From Myxococcota bacterium (GTDB lineage Bacteria > Myxococcota_A > Polyangia > JAAYKL01), in contig JASJCT010000089.1 of the NCBI GenBank assembly GCA_030065855.1, positions 1 through 34,242 of the forward strand: 34,242 nt of DNA, given 5' to 3'. Positions within the stretch are counted from its first letter, which is position 1; each line of letters starts with the position of its first letter. The notes under the pieces were generated by a model. That model did not search any database, was not told the origin of the DNA, and saw only the letters and a list, made by a program, of their open reading frames with translations. This document shows positions 1 through 7,903 of the stretch, one piece after another. Made by a program: the position numbers and the translations under genes.

Positions 1-90
1 GAGTGTATCGATGGTGGCCAACTCTTCAGCGTGGGGATGTGAAATTGAGGGCTCGACAATCGGAAGTTGTTTGTGTATCTTTTTTCTCAT
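1..90 (-). CDS. Probable transposase, N-terminal fragment (runs off left edge)
   Basis: The minus strand opens with ATG at 90 and stays open for 30 codons to the window edge. A good ribosome binding site (AAAGGAG, complement of 101-107) lies about 10 bases upstream of the ATG. The peptide starts MRKKIHKQLPIVEP and contains HPHAEEL. From memory this basic start followed by an HPHA-EL motif resembles the N-terminus of an ISNCY-like transposase family common in deltaproteobacteria, but only 30 residues are visible. The coding start and RBS are seen directly; the transposase assignment is inference. If correct, one end of an insertion sequence should lie between 90 and about 230, where I could not identify a terminal repeat with confidence. 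Confidence 0.4.
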   Translation of the reverse strand, partial: MRKKIHKQLPIVEPSISHPHAEELATIDTL

Positions 91-370
91 CGGGACTTTT
101 CTCCTTTGATATTAAGTGTTTAGGCAAATTCATAATACCGAAAGAGACACAAAAAGTCCCGTTTTTTTATCAACAAAATGACGTTTTTTATTGGAATTTC
201 AGCAACTTCCAAGTTCAGGGACGGGCACTAGTTTAGACGAGCTACGGCGGGGTTATCGAGTTTTGAGTTAGATCTAGAAGATCCAAGATCTCGCCGTAGG
301 CTCGGCGAAGGCAGACTCGTATAAATCTGACGCATCTATTGAGAAGTTTGACTTTGCAGATGTCTAGAGA
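91..370. other. Intergenic region, AT-rich then palindromic
   Basis: About 280 bases lie between the leftmost gene fragment and the ankyrin gene end. The left part (110-230) is AT-rich with short A and T runs and no convincing gene. The right part (234-316) is a palindromic repeat listed separately. The two flanking genes are both on the minus strand, so the region holds the 3' end of the ankyrin transcript and the upstream sequence of the transposase-like gene. Confidence 0.6.
234..315 (-). repeat. Palindromic dispersed repeat, copy 1
   Basis: Read on the minus strand, this block aligns along its whole length with 14181-14263 on the plus strand. The two copies share an identical 21-base core (complement of 240-260 and 14237-14257) and a conserved left arm around CCTACGGCG. 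Each copy is itself an imperfect inverted repeat, with GCTACGGCG near 241 and CGCCGTAGG near 292. It lies about 55 bases beyond the ankyrin stop codon and could end that transcript. I see no open reading frame in it. Confidence 0.7.
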
Positions 371-2740
371 CTATCTCGCTTCAGCGAGTAGCTTGGCGAT
401 GCGATCTGATCCGCTCTGTTCCGCTACCTGAGATACGGTTTTTCCATCTGCATTTTGCGCACCTGGATCCGCGCCATTGCTCAGTAGGAGCTGTGCAATA
501 TCCGCGTATTCCCTTTTTGCAGCGATTAAAAGAGGTGTGCTGCCGTCTCGAGCATATTGGTTGGGGTCGGCCCCGGTTTTCAACAACAGTGCAAGTATTG
601 CGGCAGATCCACATCGTGCTGCTTTGATAAGAGACGTCTCGCCTGCTTTGTCCTTATGGGTTATGGCTTCCCCAGCCTTGATGAGTTGGGAAACTGTATC
701 CACATGCCCCTGCGCAGCGGCCTTTATCAGTGCGGTTTGCCCAGCGTTATCTCGAGCACCCGTGGGCATGCCTCTGGAGATCAAGTATCGAACAATATCC
801 GCATACCCTTTTTCAGCTGCTGCCATGAGCGCTGTCTCCCCGGAGTTGGTTTTGAGGTTGAAATTCGCTCCCTTTGCAAGAAGGTAGCGTACAACTTCTA
901 AATGGCCGGCGCGCGCAGCAGAAATCAGTGCGGGTTCACCGGATTTATCGGACGTGTTGGGGCTAAGACCTTTTGTAATAAGCCGATTGACAATGTCAGT
1001 GTTCCCACCACTGGCCGCCCACATCAGGGCGTTTCGCCCGCTGCTATCCCTCATCCCGATATTTGCCCCTGCCTTTAATAGGTGCTTTACACGCTCCCTG
1101 TCTCCCTGTCCTGCTGCCGCCATCAGTGGGGTAATCCGAGTTGCCTGGGGCGCAGCCATTGCGTCCGTGTCCTCTAAGGAATCTGTCGGACATCGGGTCC
1201 TATCCAAATTGGCATTAGCACCGTGTGCTTTGAGGAGTTCTGTTACTCTGTCGTGCGCCAGACAGATACTCTCATCCAGAGCTGTCCCCCGATCTGTTTT
1301 TCGCTCGGCATTGACATCGAGTCCCCATTCGAGAAGCAGTCGAACAAAGTCAAAGAGCCCCCCGGTTACGGCTGCCATCAAGACAGTAGTGCCGGTTGTG
1401 GTTGTATCCCAGATGCTCGCGCCACCTGCGATCAAGTATCCAGCGACCTCGTCTTGGCCAGTCTCGGCTGCGCGTATGAGAGGGGTTTTTCCATCGCTAT
1501 ACCGCTGGGTGAGCTGAGCCCCAGCATCTACTAGGGTGGACACGGCCTTGGGGTGGCCGGCGTTGACAGCTTTCATCAGGGCGGTTTCCCCGTTCTTATC
1601 TCTAATTTCAATGCCCGCGCCGTATTTGATCAGGCGCCGAATCATCGCATGTCGGCCGTGCATCGCCGCCCAAATCAGTGCGGTACGGCCATCTGTATCT
1701 GCCGCATTGATGTCCCCGCGATTTTTGATGAGAATGCGCTTTGCTTGTGCCGTTAGTCCCCCTTGGGCTGCTGCCATCAGCATTGTCTTTCCAGTTTGGG
1801 TAACGACCGCGTCGTCACAGCCCTTGTCGAGAAGATAAGCAGCAGTATCGGCATGCCCGCGCTCCAGTGCGGCCGTAAGCGCTGTTTTTCCATGGTGATC
1901 CCGATCGTCCGGATCCATCTTAGCAGCCACCAAGTCCTGTACTAATTTTAAACGGCCACTGGCTGCGGCATACGAGAGGGCGCTTTGACGGTTTATATTT
2001 CTCGCTGTGACATCGGCACCTCGCTTAATCAAAAAATCAACCACCGGGTCATGGCCGCCGGCTGCCGCTGCGAGCAGCGGGGTTCGCCCCTCCCGATCCC
2101 GGGTTTCTAGTCTCCAGTTATTATCTACTAACCATTTAACAATCGGCAGGTGGCCAGTACCAGCGGCTGCTATCAGCGCAGTTTCTCCCTTGCGGTTCCT
2201 GCTGCCTGTATTGACCCCGTAGCTCGCGAGCAATTTTAGAATCGCTAATCTGCCTGTTGTTGCCGCTATCAGGAGGGCGTCCGATCCTTCCAAGTCTTTA
2301 CTGTTCAGCCTGGCCTGTTTCTGCAGTAGCATCCGTACGGCGCTGATTTGCCCCTCCTGAACCGCCCACATCAACGCGGTGCGCCCCATACCGTCGCGCA
2401 AGTTTACCTTGGCCCCGCGATCCGCAAGCATCTTAACAAGACCCACGTGGCCGAGCTCGGCAGCCCACAGGAGAGCGGTTTTGCCCAGGCTATCCACGGC
2501 GTTAATCGCTGCTCCTTTGAGTATTAAAGACTTAACCTCGGCTGCGTTTCCCTGCTTTGTCGCTTGGATGTGGCCGACTGTTTCTTCCAGGGGTGCTTTT
2601 GCCCCATCTGTTTTGCTGACAGCCGCTTCAGTTGCGCTACCGGATCTATTGCTGCCCAGCAGGATGGCAAAAAAAACGGCAAAAAAACTGACGGATAAGC
2701 CAACATTATTTGTGTATGCAGACAGCAAAGAAAAACCCAT
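371..2740 (-). CDS. Exported ankyrin-repeat protein (about 22 repeats)
   Basis: The protein is 789 aa when started at ATG 2740, which I prefer over TTG 2752 because GGAGGAGG lies directly upstream of the ATG (complement of about 2742-2749). Residues 1-35 hold a hydrophobic stretch (around SVSFFAVFFAILLG) fitting a signal peptide or membrane anchor, so the repeats probably lie outside the cytoplasm. From about residue 55 to the end I count about 22 ankyrin units of about 33 residues with the usual pattern G-TAL--AA--GH--IV--L---GA. One unit around residues 480-530 is interrupted by an insertion containing the only Cys-Pro segment. Ankyrin repeats mediate protein-protein binding; no enzymatic domain is seen. 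It is transcribed divergently from the dipeptidase gene. Partner and function are unknown. Confidence 0.9.
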   Translation of the reverse strand: MGFSLLSAYTNNVGLSVSFFAVFFAILLGSNRSGSATEAAVSKTDGAKAPLEETVGHIQATKQGNAAEVKSLILKGAAINAVDSLGKTALLWAAELGHVGLVKMLADRGAKVNLRDGMGRTALMWAVQEGQISAVRMLLQKQARLNSKDLEGSDALLIAATTGRLAILKLLASYGVNTGSRNRKGETALIAAAGTGHLPIVKWLVDNNWRLETRDREGRTPLLAAAAGGHDPVVDFLIKRGADVTARNINRQSALSYAAASGRLKLVQDLVAAKMDPDDRDHHGKTALTAALERGHADTAAYLLDKGCDDAVVTQTGKTMLMAAAQGGLTAQAKRILIKNRGDINAADTDGRTALIWAAMHGRHAMIRRLIKYGAGIEIRDKNGETALMKAVNAGHPKAVSTLVDAGAQLTQRYSDGKTPLIRAAETGQDEVAGYLIAGGASIWDTTTTGTTVLMAAVTGGLFDFVRLLLEWGLDVNAERKTDRGTALDESICLAHDRVTELLKAHGANANLDRTRCPTDSLEDTDAMAAPQATRITPLMAAAGQGDRERVKHLLKAGANIGMRDSSGRNALMWAASGGNTDIVNRLITKGLSPNTSDKSGEPALISAARAGHLEVVRYLLAKGANFNLKTNSGETALMAAAEKGYADIVRYLISRGMPTGARDNAGQTALIKAAAQGHVDTVSQLIKAGEAITHKDKAGETSLIKAARCGSAAILALLLKTGADPNQYARDGSTPLLIAAKREYADIAQLLLSNGADPGAQNADGKTVSQVAEQSGSDRIAKLLAEAR

Positions 2741-3030
2741 CGCCTCCTCCAAACCCCGACAACGGCCCCTTACACTGACATCGGCGAGAATGGAAAAGAC
2801 CTAAGATTGAAAAATAAACAAACATGTAAACGTCCTACACAAAGAACCTGTTATCCCTGGGATTACATAAGTGGTTTAGGAGGGTTAAGTCCCATCCAGC
2901 GCCGGTTAAAAAAATCCCGTCCCAAGTTGTTCGAGATGTTCGGTTTATCTGGTATACCTGGAATCCAAGGGTAATTCAGATCCTGGTTTTTGGGGCTGGT
3001 CTCTTTTTTAGACCTGAGTAAAATTAGCCC

Positions 3031-4533
3031 GTGCGATGTTGCCTCACCCTGTGTGCGCTGATCTTTTGTCTCCCTGCTTTGCGATGTGGGGAAAATAGCA
3101 GTGATGCGGCAAAGTTGGACCTCATCGGCGGGTCTGAGAAAAAGACGCCTGGTCCGCAGAAACCCATCCGTTCCCCATCAGGGGCAAGTTCTGCCGAGGG
3201 GGGCTTCGTCGTAGATCTTATTCAAGATCTCGTGTTTAGGCGCGAGCGCGACAGGTGGACCCTCCAGACGCCCCACGCACACGTCACAGTGGAAAAGCTT
3301 CGGCTAGGTGGTGTTGATCTCGTTTTTTCAGCCCTGCCAATGACCCTTGGAATGTCTCCGGAAGTGGCCTTGGAACGGGCGCTGCGGGTAAATCATCGCT
3401 TAATCGATGAAACCCAAGGCGCCATGGAAATGGTGACCAGCCTTACGGCGGCCAGGGCTGCGAGAAAGCGAAATGTCATCCCTGTCATGCTGCTTCTCGA
3501 AGGGGCCGACGCGCTCACTGATAGGCTCGAGCGCATTCCAGACTTAAAGCGTCAGGGACTCACAGTGATCGGATTGGTTGCCGGACACAGCAATGGGTTT
3601 GCCGACGTGGCAGTGGCACCCCGAGAAAATGGGGGGTTGACCTCAAAAGGGCGCGCATTGCTGCAGGTCTGTCGCGATACGAGCATTGCCGTCGATGTCA
3701 CACACGCATCAAAACGGGCCTTTTGGGATATTCTCATCGAACAATCAGGGGCGATTATCGCGAGTCATACAGCTGCTCGAGCCCTCAGGGATCACCCGCG
3801 CAACCTGGATGATCTTCAAATACTGGCACTTTCTCGATACGGTGGTGTTATGGGACTGGTGTTCAATCCCGAATTCCTGCGCCATTCAGAACCTAGCGGC
3901 GGGAGCACCCTTCAAGACGTGGTTGCACACATCATGCACGTCAAGGCCATCGGCGCGGTCGATGCACTGGCACTGGGAACGGACTACGGCGGTATACACC
4001 CTCCCCTCGGACTGGAAGACATCTCCAAGTTGCCGATGCTTAAGAATGCCCTCGTCCACCAAGGGCTGAGCGACGTGGAGATATCTGGCATTTTTGGAAA
4101 AAACGCAGCCGATCTATTCAGCGAAATCGAACGGGATTACGGCGCCTTGAAAATTACACGAGAGGACATTCTGCGTCCCATAGAAGCGGAGTGCGATGCA
4201 ATCACAGGGGAGTACGAAGGCCTGTCAACAGGGGCGTGTAATGGGTTCATTATCGATAGTGGCCCAACCCTGGTGCCGACGAGCCGGATACGACTTCGAA
4301 TAAAAGATATGACCCTCAGCCCGGTCCAACTGGAGATTTTTGGAGAACCATCTACACCGTGGCAGATCGAAGGACAAAACCTCTCAGGGAGGATCTTGTT
4401 TACGCGCGTTGTCGCACTTGATAACTCAGGTCGCGGGCTGTTGCCGCTGCCGGCGAACAGGAACTTGACACGACTGTTCTGTTCTCCGACGCGGACCTCT
4501 TCCCTAAAAGAGGCGGTAGTGTGGGGCAAATAG
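3031..4533 (+). CDS. Membrane dipeptidase-like protein (peptidase family M19), exported
   Basis: A 500-aa protein of the renal/membrane dipeptidase family, zinc enzymes that cut dipeptides. It starts at GTG 3031 with a weak ribosome site. Residues 1-20 form a short hydrophobic signal with a Cys at 19 (LPALRCG); Arg before Cys makes a lipoprotein box doubtful. Family landmarks seen: LLEGADAL (bridging Glu), VTHASKRAF (His), IIASHTAARAL (His), HPRNLDDLQI (Arg and Asn) and ALGTDYGG (Asp). The first metal-binding motif, usually DGHND, reads VDLIQDL here, so its His is replaced by Ile while the Asp is kept. After about residue 360 there is an extra tail of roughly 130 residues with a predicted beta character. 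The symporter gene starts one base after its stop, so the pair is probably co-transcribed; uptake of the released products is a plausible link. Confidence 0.85.
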   Translation: MRCCLTLCALIFCLPALRCGENSSDAAKLDLIGGSEKKTPGPQKPIRSPSGASSAEGGFVVDLIQDLVFRRERDRWTLQTPHAHVTVEKLRLGGVDLVFSALPMTLGMSPEVALERALRVNHRLIDETQGAMEMVTSLTAARAARKRNVIPVMLLLEGADALTDRLERIPDLKRQGLTVIGLVAGHSNGFADVAVAPRENGGLTSKGRALLQVCRDTSIAVDVTHASKRAFWDILIEQSGAIIASHTAARALRDHPRNLDDLQILALSRYGGVMGLVFNPEFLRHSEPSGGSTLQDVVAHIMHVKAIGAVDALALGTDYGGIHPPLGLEDISKLPMLKNALVHQGLSDVEISGIFGKNAADLFSEIERDYGALKITREDILRPIEAECDAITGEYEGLSTGACNGFIIDSGPTLVPTSRIRLRIKDMTLSPVQLEIFGEPSTPWQIEGQNLSGRILFTRVVALDNSGRGLLPLPANRNLTRLFCSPTRTSSLKEAVVWGK

Positions 4534-4534
4534 C

Positions 4535-5974
4535 ATGAATACGCCGTTTTTAGGGCTGGGTATCTACCTCATCATCATCGCGTGTGTTGCTGCATGGACC
4601 TGGCGCATGAACCGCACCAAGGAGGATTTTGTCCTTGGGGGCCGTAAATTGGGCGCTTGGGTAATCGCCTTTTCAGAAAGAACAGCAGCTGAATCCTCCT
4701 GGCTCATTCTCGGATTATCCGGTGCGCTCTACGCAGTTGGGTTAATCGAGGTCTGGACCATTATCGGCTGTGTGTCTGGCATTATTCTATACTGGCTGGT
4801 CATCGCCAAAAAGCTGCGCATTATCTCCGAGGCATATGGCGCCATCACCTTGCCGGAATACTTTTTTAAGTTTTGTCAGGAGTATGGCAATGCCGTGCGT
4901 GTTGTCAGCATGGTGATCATTGTATTTTTCTTTTCCTTTTATGTGTCTGCCCAATTCATCGGCGCTGGGAAAATTTTAGATGCGACCTTTGGTATTGATC
5001 CATCGGTCGGCATGCCTGTGGCAGCGCTGATCGTCATTGTGTACACGATGATGGGGGGATTCACAGCTGTCTGTTTCACCGATGTGGTGCAGGCGATCCT
5101 GATGATCATCACGCTCGTGGTCCTGCCCATCGTCGGTCTTTCCTACATTGCCGAGTCAGATCTCGATATTGCATCTGCCATGGCGGCAACTGGCCAGACA
5201 GCCTCCCTGACCGGTGGGAAAGCGGGCTGGGCCGCTGCAGCCGCGATTGTCGGTGGGCTCTCCTGGGGACTCGGCTACATGGGCCAGCCCCATCTGGTTA
5301 CGAAATTCATGGCCATCAACAGCCCGGACGCCATACGGACCGGACGCACAGTGGCGATCGTGTGGACCCTGTTCGCATATATCGGCGCCGCCCTGGTGGG
5401 TGTGGTCGGCATTACCCTTGTTCACAGTGCCCAGGTGCCTGTGGACGGCCTCGTCGGAGAGGGCAGCGACCCGGAAAAAATCCTCCCGGTGCTGGCCACC
5501 CTGCTGTTTCCCGCCTGGATTGCCGGTGTCCTGATTTCAGGAGCAGTTGCAGCGATGATGTCAACGGCAGATTCCCAGCTGCTCATTGCCACATCGACGA
5601 TCGTGGAAGATCTGTATTGTCGGGCACTTGGCAGGAACGTCTCGCAAAAAAAACTCGTATTGATGAGTCGCTTCGTTACGATCATAGTGGGACTTTTGGG
5701 ATTTGGGCTGGCTGTTGCTAGTGATGAGCTTATTTACGATGTGGTCTCAATGGCTTGGTCGGGCCTTGGCGCTTCGTTTGGTCCGGCCCTCATATTATCT
5801 CTTCACTGGAAAAAGATGAACGGTCGCGGCGTATTGGCGGCCATGATCACAGGTGCTGTATCCACGGTCGTTTGGAAGATGCTGCCTGGATTTGACACAT
5901 TTCTCTCGGTCCGCTTTGTTTCGTTTGCACTGGCAACCATCGCAGCGATCGTCGGCTCACTCGGCAAAAAATAA
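4535..5974 (+). CDS. Sodium:solute symporter, PutP (proline permease) type
   Basis: A 479-aa polytopic membrane protein of the SSS family, which couples Na+ entry to uptake of proline or related solutes. Sequence marks include GGRKLGAWVIAFSERTAAES in the first loop and helix, ITLPEYF, the long hydrophobic segments throughout, GAVAAMMSTADSQLL in the middle, and SMAWSGLGASFGPALILSLHW near the end, closely matching the PutP subgroup. Length is typical (about 480-500). It follows the dipeptidase gene by one base and precedes a lipoprotein gene by about 90 bases. Proline or a small amino acid is the likely substrate, but the exact substrate cannot be read from sequence. Confidence 0.9.
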   Translation: MNTPFLGLGIYLIIIACVAAWTWRMNRTKEDFVLGGRKLGAWVIAFSERTAAESSWLILGLSGALYAVGLIEVWTIIGCVSGIILYWLVIAKKLRIISEAYGAITLPEYFFKFCQEYGNAVRVVSMVIIVFFFSFYVSAQFIGAGKILDATFGIDPSVGMPVAALIVIVYTMMGGFTAVCFTDVVQAILMIITLVVLPIVGLSYIAESDLDIASAMAATGQTASLTGGKAGWAAAAAIVGGLSWGLGYMGQPHLVTKFMAINSPDAIRTGRTVAIVWTLFAYIGAALVGVVGITLVHSAQVPVDGLVGEGSDPEKILPVLATLLFPAWIAGVLISGAVAAMMSTADSQLLIATSTIVEDLYCRALGRNVSQKKLVLMSRFVTIIVGLLGFGLAVASDELIYDVVSMAWSGLGASFGPALILSLHWKKMNGRGVLAAMITGAVSTVVWKMLPGFDTFLSVRFVSFALATIAAIVGSLGKK

Positions 5975-6064
5975 CCCTGCCTGGAAAGGCCGACACCATC
6001 CGTACGGGTTCCCCTCATCGGTCCTCGAGTTGACAGAACCACAGTTAAATGACTTGATATTGAA

Positions 6065-7111
6065 ATGACAAAGACAACTCACGTGAATACACGAGGTAGA
6101 ACTAAACTGCGGCAGGTCATCAGTATCGCGGTGATCTGCGTCTGTATGGGCTGCGGAGCTGCATCGACCCAGCAGACGGTAGAGATGCCTCCCCCTCCGG
6201 TCGATGACGACTTGCTCAGCTTGATTCCCAGGCGTGTCAATGCGGTATTGTGGGTCGATATGGCGGCGCTCCGGTCCTCTGCCATATTTGAAGCAATCGC
6301 CGAGTTTCTCGGTGATAAAGAAATGCCGCTGATCCAATCAGCACCTGCATTCAACCCAATATATCAATCACAGGAGATCGTGTTTGCCTTTTCAAAAGGG
6401 GTTCAAGACAGCCCGGATCAGCTGTTGGTCCTTGTTAAGGGCGAATTTGATAGCCTGGATGTACTGCACGACTACTCGAAAAAAGAAGGGGTGACCTTCG
6501 AAAAGACAAACACCATGGCCGTGGCCAGGTCAGAGGAATTCGTCGCGGTTGGCGTGACGCAGCGGACATTGGCCGTTGGCACGGATTTACTAACCCGCAG
6601 TTTGATCAAAATCGTCGAAGGACAAGGAAGGAGTCTAAGAGACAACCCGGCGTTTTCAAACCTGGCACTGGACAATGGTGAAACAGCGCGCCTCCGCTAC
6701 AGAAGGGGCGTTATCGATCCGGATTTGACCCGCTATGGCGTTAGTGCTTCGGGGATTGATGTAAAGGCAGTGGATGCGATAGACGGGGAGATGACCGCGC
6801 AGGAGGGGATCGAAATAGACCTGTCACTCACCACGCGGACACAGATGGACGCATCATCGATTGAGAGCGAGCTCAAGTCGGCAAAGGCGACCCTCAATAA
6901 AAACATGTTTGTGCTGCTGCTAGGTATTGACTGGGCCTTTGACCGGGTAACCATTTCTTCGGCAAAGAAGTCGGTCAACATCGCAGTGACGTTGAATGCG
7001 GCGGATATCGAAGAGATCGAGCAGCTGGCCACCCGATTGAAAAAGATAAGGGAACTCGCCAGTGATGGGGATGCAGGGACTGCCGCACCCCAAGGGGAAT
7101 CCGATCAATGA
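6065..7111 (+). CDS. Lipoprotein of unknown function
   Basis: A 348-aa protein with a basic N-terminus, a hydrophobic stretch and the lipobox VCMGC (Cys at about 30), so it should be lipid-anchored. After a Pro-rich linker the mature part has LIPRRVNAVLWVDMAALRSS, a pattern seen in exported proteins resembling DUF3352 (LP-da-v-vdl--lr). The rest alternates beta strands and helices and ends in a charged helix. I do not recognise a catalytic motif. The start at ATG 6065 has a poor ribosome site; GTG 6083 is an alternative. Its last codons overlap the cytidylate kinase start by four bases (ATGA), which suggests translational coupling, although no functional relation is evident. Confidence 0.75.
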   Translation: MTKTTHVNTRGRTKLRQVISIAVICVCMGCGAASTQQTVEMPPPPVDDDLLSLIPRRVNAVLWVDMAALRSSAIFEAIAEFLGDKEMPLIQSAPAFNPIYQSQEIVFAFSKGVQDSPDQLLVLVKGEFDSLDVLHDYSKKEGVTFEKTNTMAVARSEEFVAVGVTQRTLAVGTDLLTRSLIKIVEGQGRSLRDNPAFSNLALDNGETARLRYRRGVIDPDLTRYGVSASGIDVKAVDAIDGEMTAQEGIEIDLSLTTRTQMDASSIESELKSAKATLNKNMFVLLLGIDWAFDRVTISSAKKSVNIAVTLNAADIEEIEQLATRLKKIRELASDGDAGTAAPQGESDQ

Positions 7112-7785
7112 GAGAAAAGCCGATCGTGGCGATTGATGGACCGTCTGGTGTGGGTAAGAGCACAGTTGCAAGGGGTCTGGCCCAGCGGCTTGGGTTTACC
7201 TATATCGATACCGGTGCCTTGTACCGAGCTGTGGCGCTTTTTGCTAAAGAAAGGGATGTCGATTGGCACGCGTCATCTGAACTGATTGAAATAATTGAAG
7301 ATTGTTCGTTTTCATACGACGCGAACGGCGCGTTGACGGTAAATGGCAACCAGCCTGGAGCCCTGCTTCGCACCGGGGAAATAAGCCGAGGCGCGTCTGT
7401 GGTCGCCGGCCATCCAGACGTCCGCCGCGCCCTACTCGCGCTGCAGCGCAGATTGGGTTTAGATGGCGGTGCAGTGCTAGAAGGTAGGGATATTGGCACA
7501 GCGGTTTTTCCAGATGCTGAAATCAAGTTTTTTTTAAAGGCCAGCCCCGAGGTTCGCGCCCGACGAAGATACCTGGAGCTCAAGCATCGGGGGGAGGATG
7601 TGGCGTTCGAAGACGTAGCGCGCGAGCAAGCCCTCCGGGATGAAGCGGACCGCTCGCGAACGGTCGCCCCACTCAAAAGGGCACTGGACGCGATTGAGAT
7701 TACATGCGATGATCTGACCGCCGAGGAGGTTATCGAAGAGATGGTTCGTTTTATTAGATCCAAATTTTCTTTGACTTCTAAATAG
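7108..7785 (+). CDS. cmk: Cytidylate kinase
   Basis: A 225-aa protein that phosphorylates CMP and dCMP using ATP. The P-loop GPSGVGKST is at residues 10-18, followed by DTGALYRAVAL, the CMP-binding segment LEGRDIGTAVFPDA in the middle, and the lid region ASPEVRARRRYLEL. Length matches the family. ATG 7108 overlaps the stop of the preceding gene by four bases. The neighbouring rpsA downstream is the classic cmk-rpsA order found in many bacteria, which supports both calls. Confidence 0.97.
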   Translation: MREKPIVAIDGPSGVGKSTVARGLAQRLGFTYIDTGALYRAVALFAKERDVDWHASSELIEIIEDCSFSYDANGALTVNGNQPGALLRTGEISRGASVVAGHPDVRRALLALQRRLGLDGGAVLEGRDIGTAVFPDAEIKFFLKASPEVRARRRYLELKHRGEDVAFEDVAREQALRDEADRSRTVAPLKRALDAIEITCDDLTAEEVIEEMVRFIRSKFSLTSK

Positions 7786-7871
7786 AAAGCATAGTAGAGG
7801 ACCATCCTTGCGTGTGATTTCAACGCGGGCGCGTGAAAGTCATGTCGCACGTCCGTCGATGGGCACACCGG

Positions 7872-7889
7872 AAAGGAGGAGGCGCCTGA
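7872..7889 (+). promoter_or_regulatory. Strong Shine-Dalgarno with palindrome upstream of rpsA
   Basis: AAAGGAGG at 7873-7880 is the strongest ribosome site in the leader, yet it lies 23 bases before ATG 7904. It overlaps the perfect palindrome AGGCGCCT (7879-7886). Either the intervening bases fold to bring the site near the ATG, or translation begins at the in-frame CTG at 7886. Ribosomal protein S1 commonly controls its own translation, so this leader may be the control site; that link is inference. Confidence 0.35.
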
Positions 7890-7903
7890 GCCTGACAACA
7901 CGT

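Noticed and set aside
3..236. Plus-strand ORF of 77 codons at the left edge
   Set aside because: Composition is unlike protein, there is no ribosome site, and the first part is antisense to a better-supported minus-strand start at 90.
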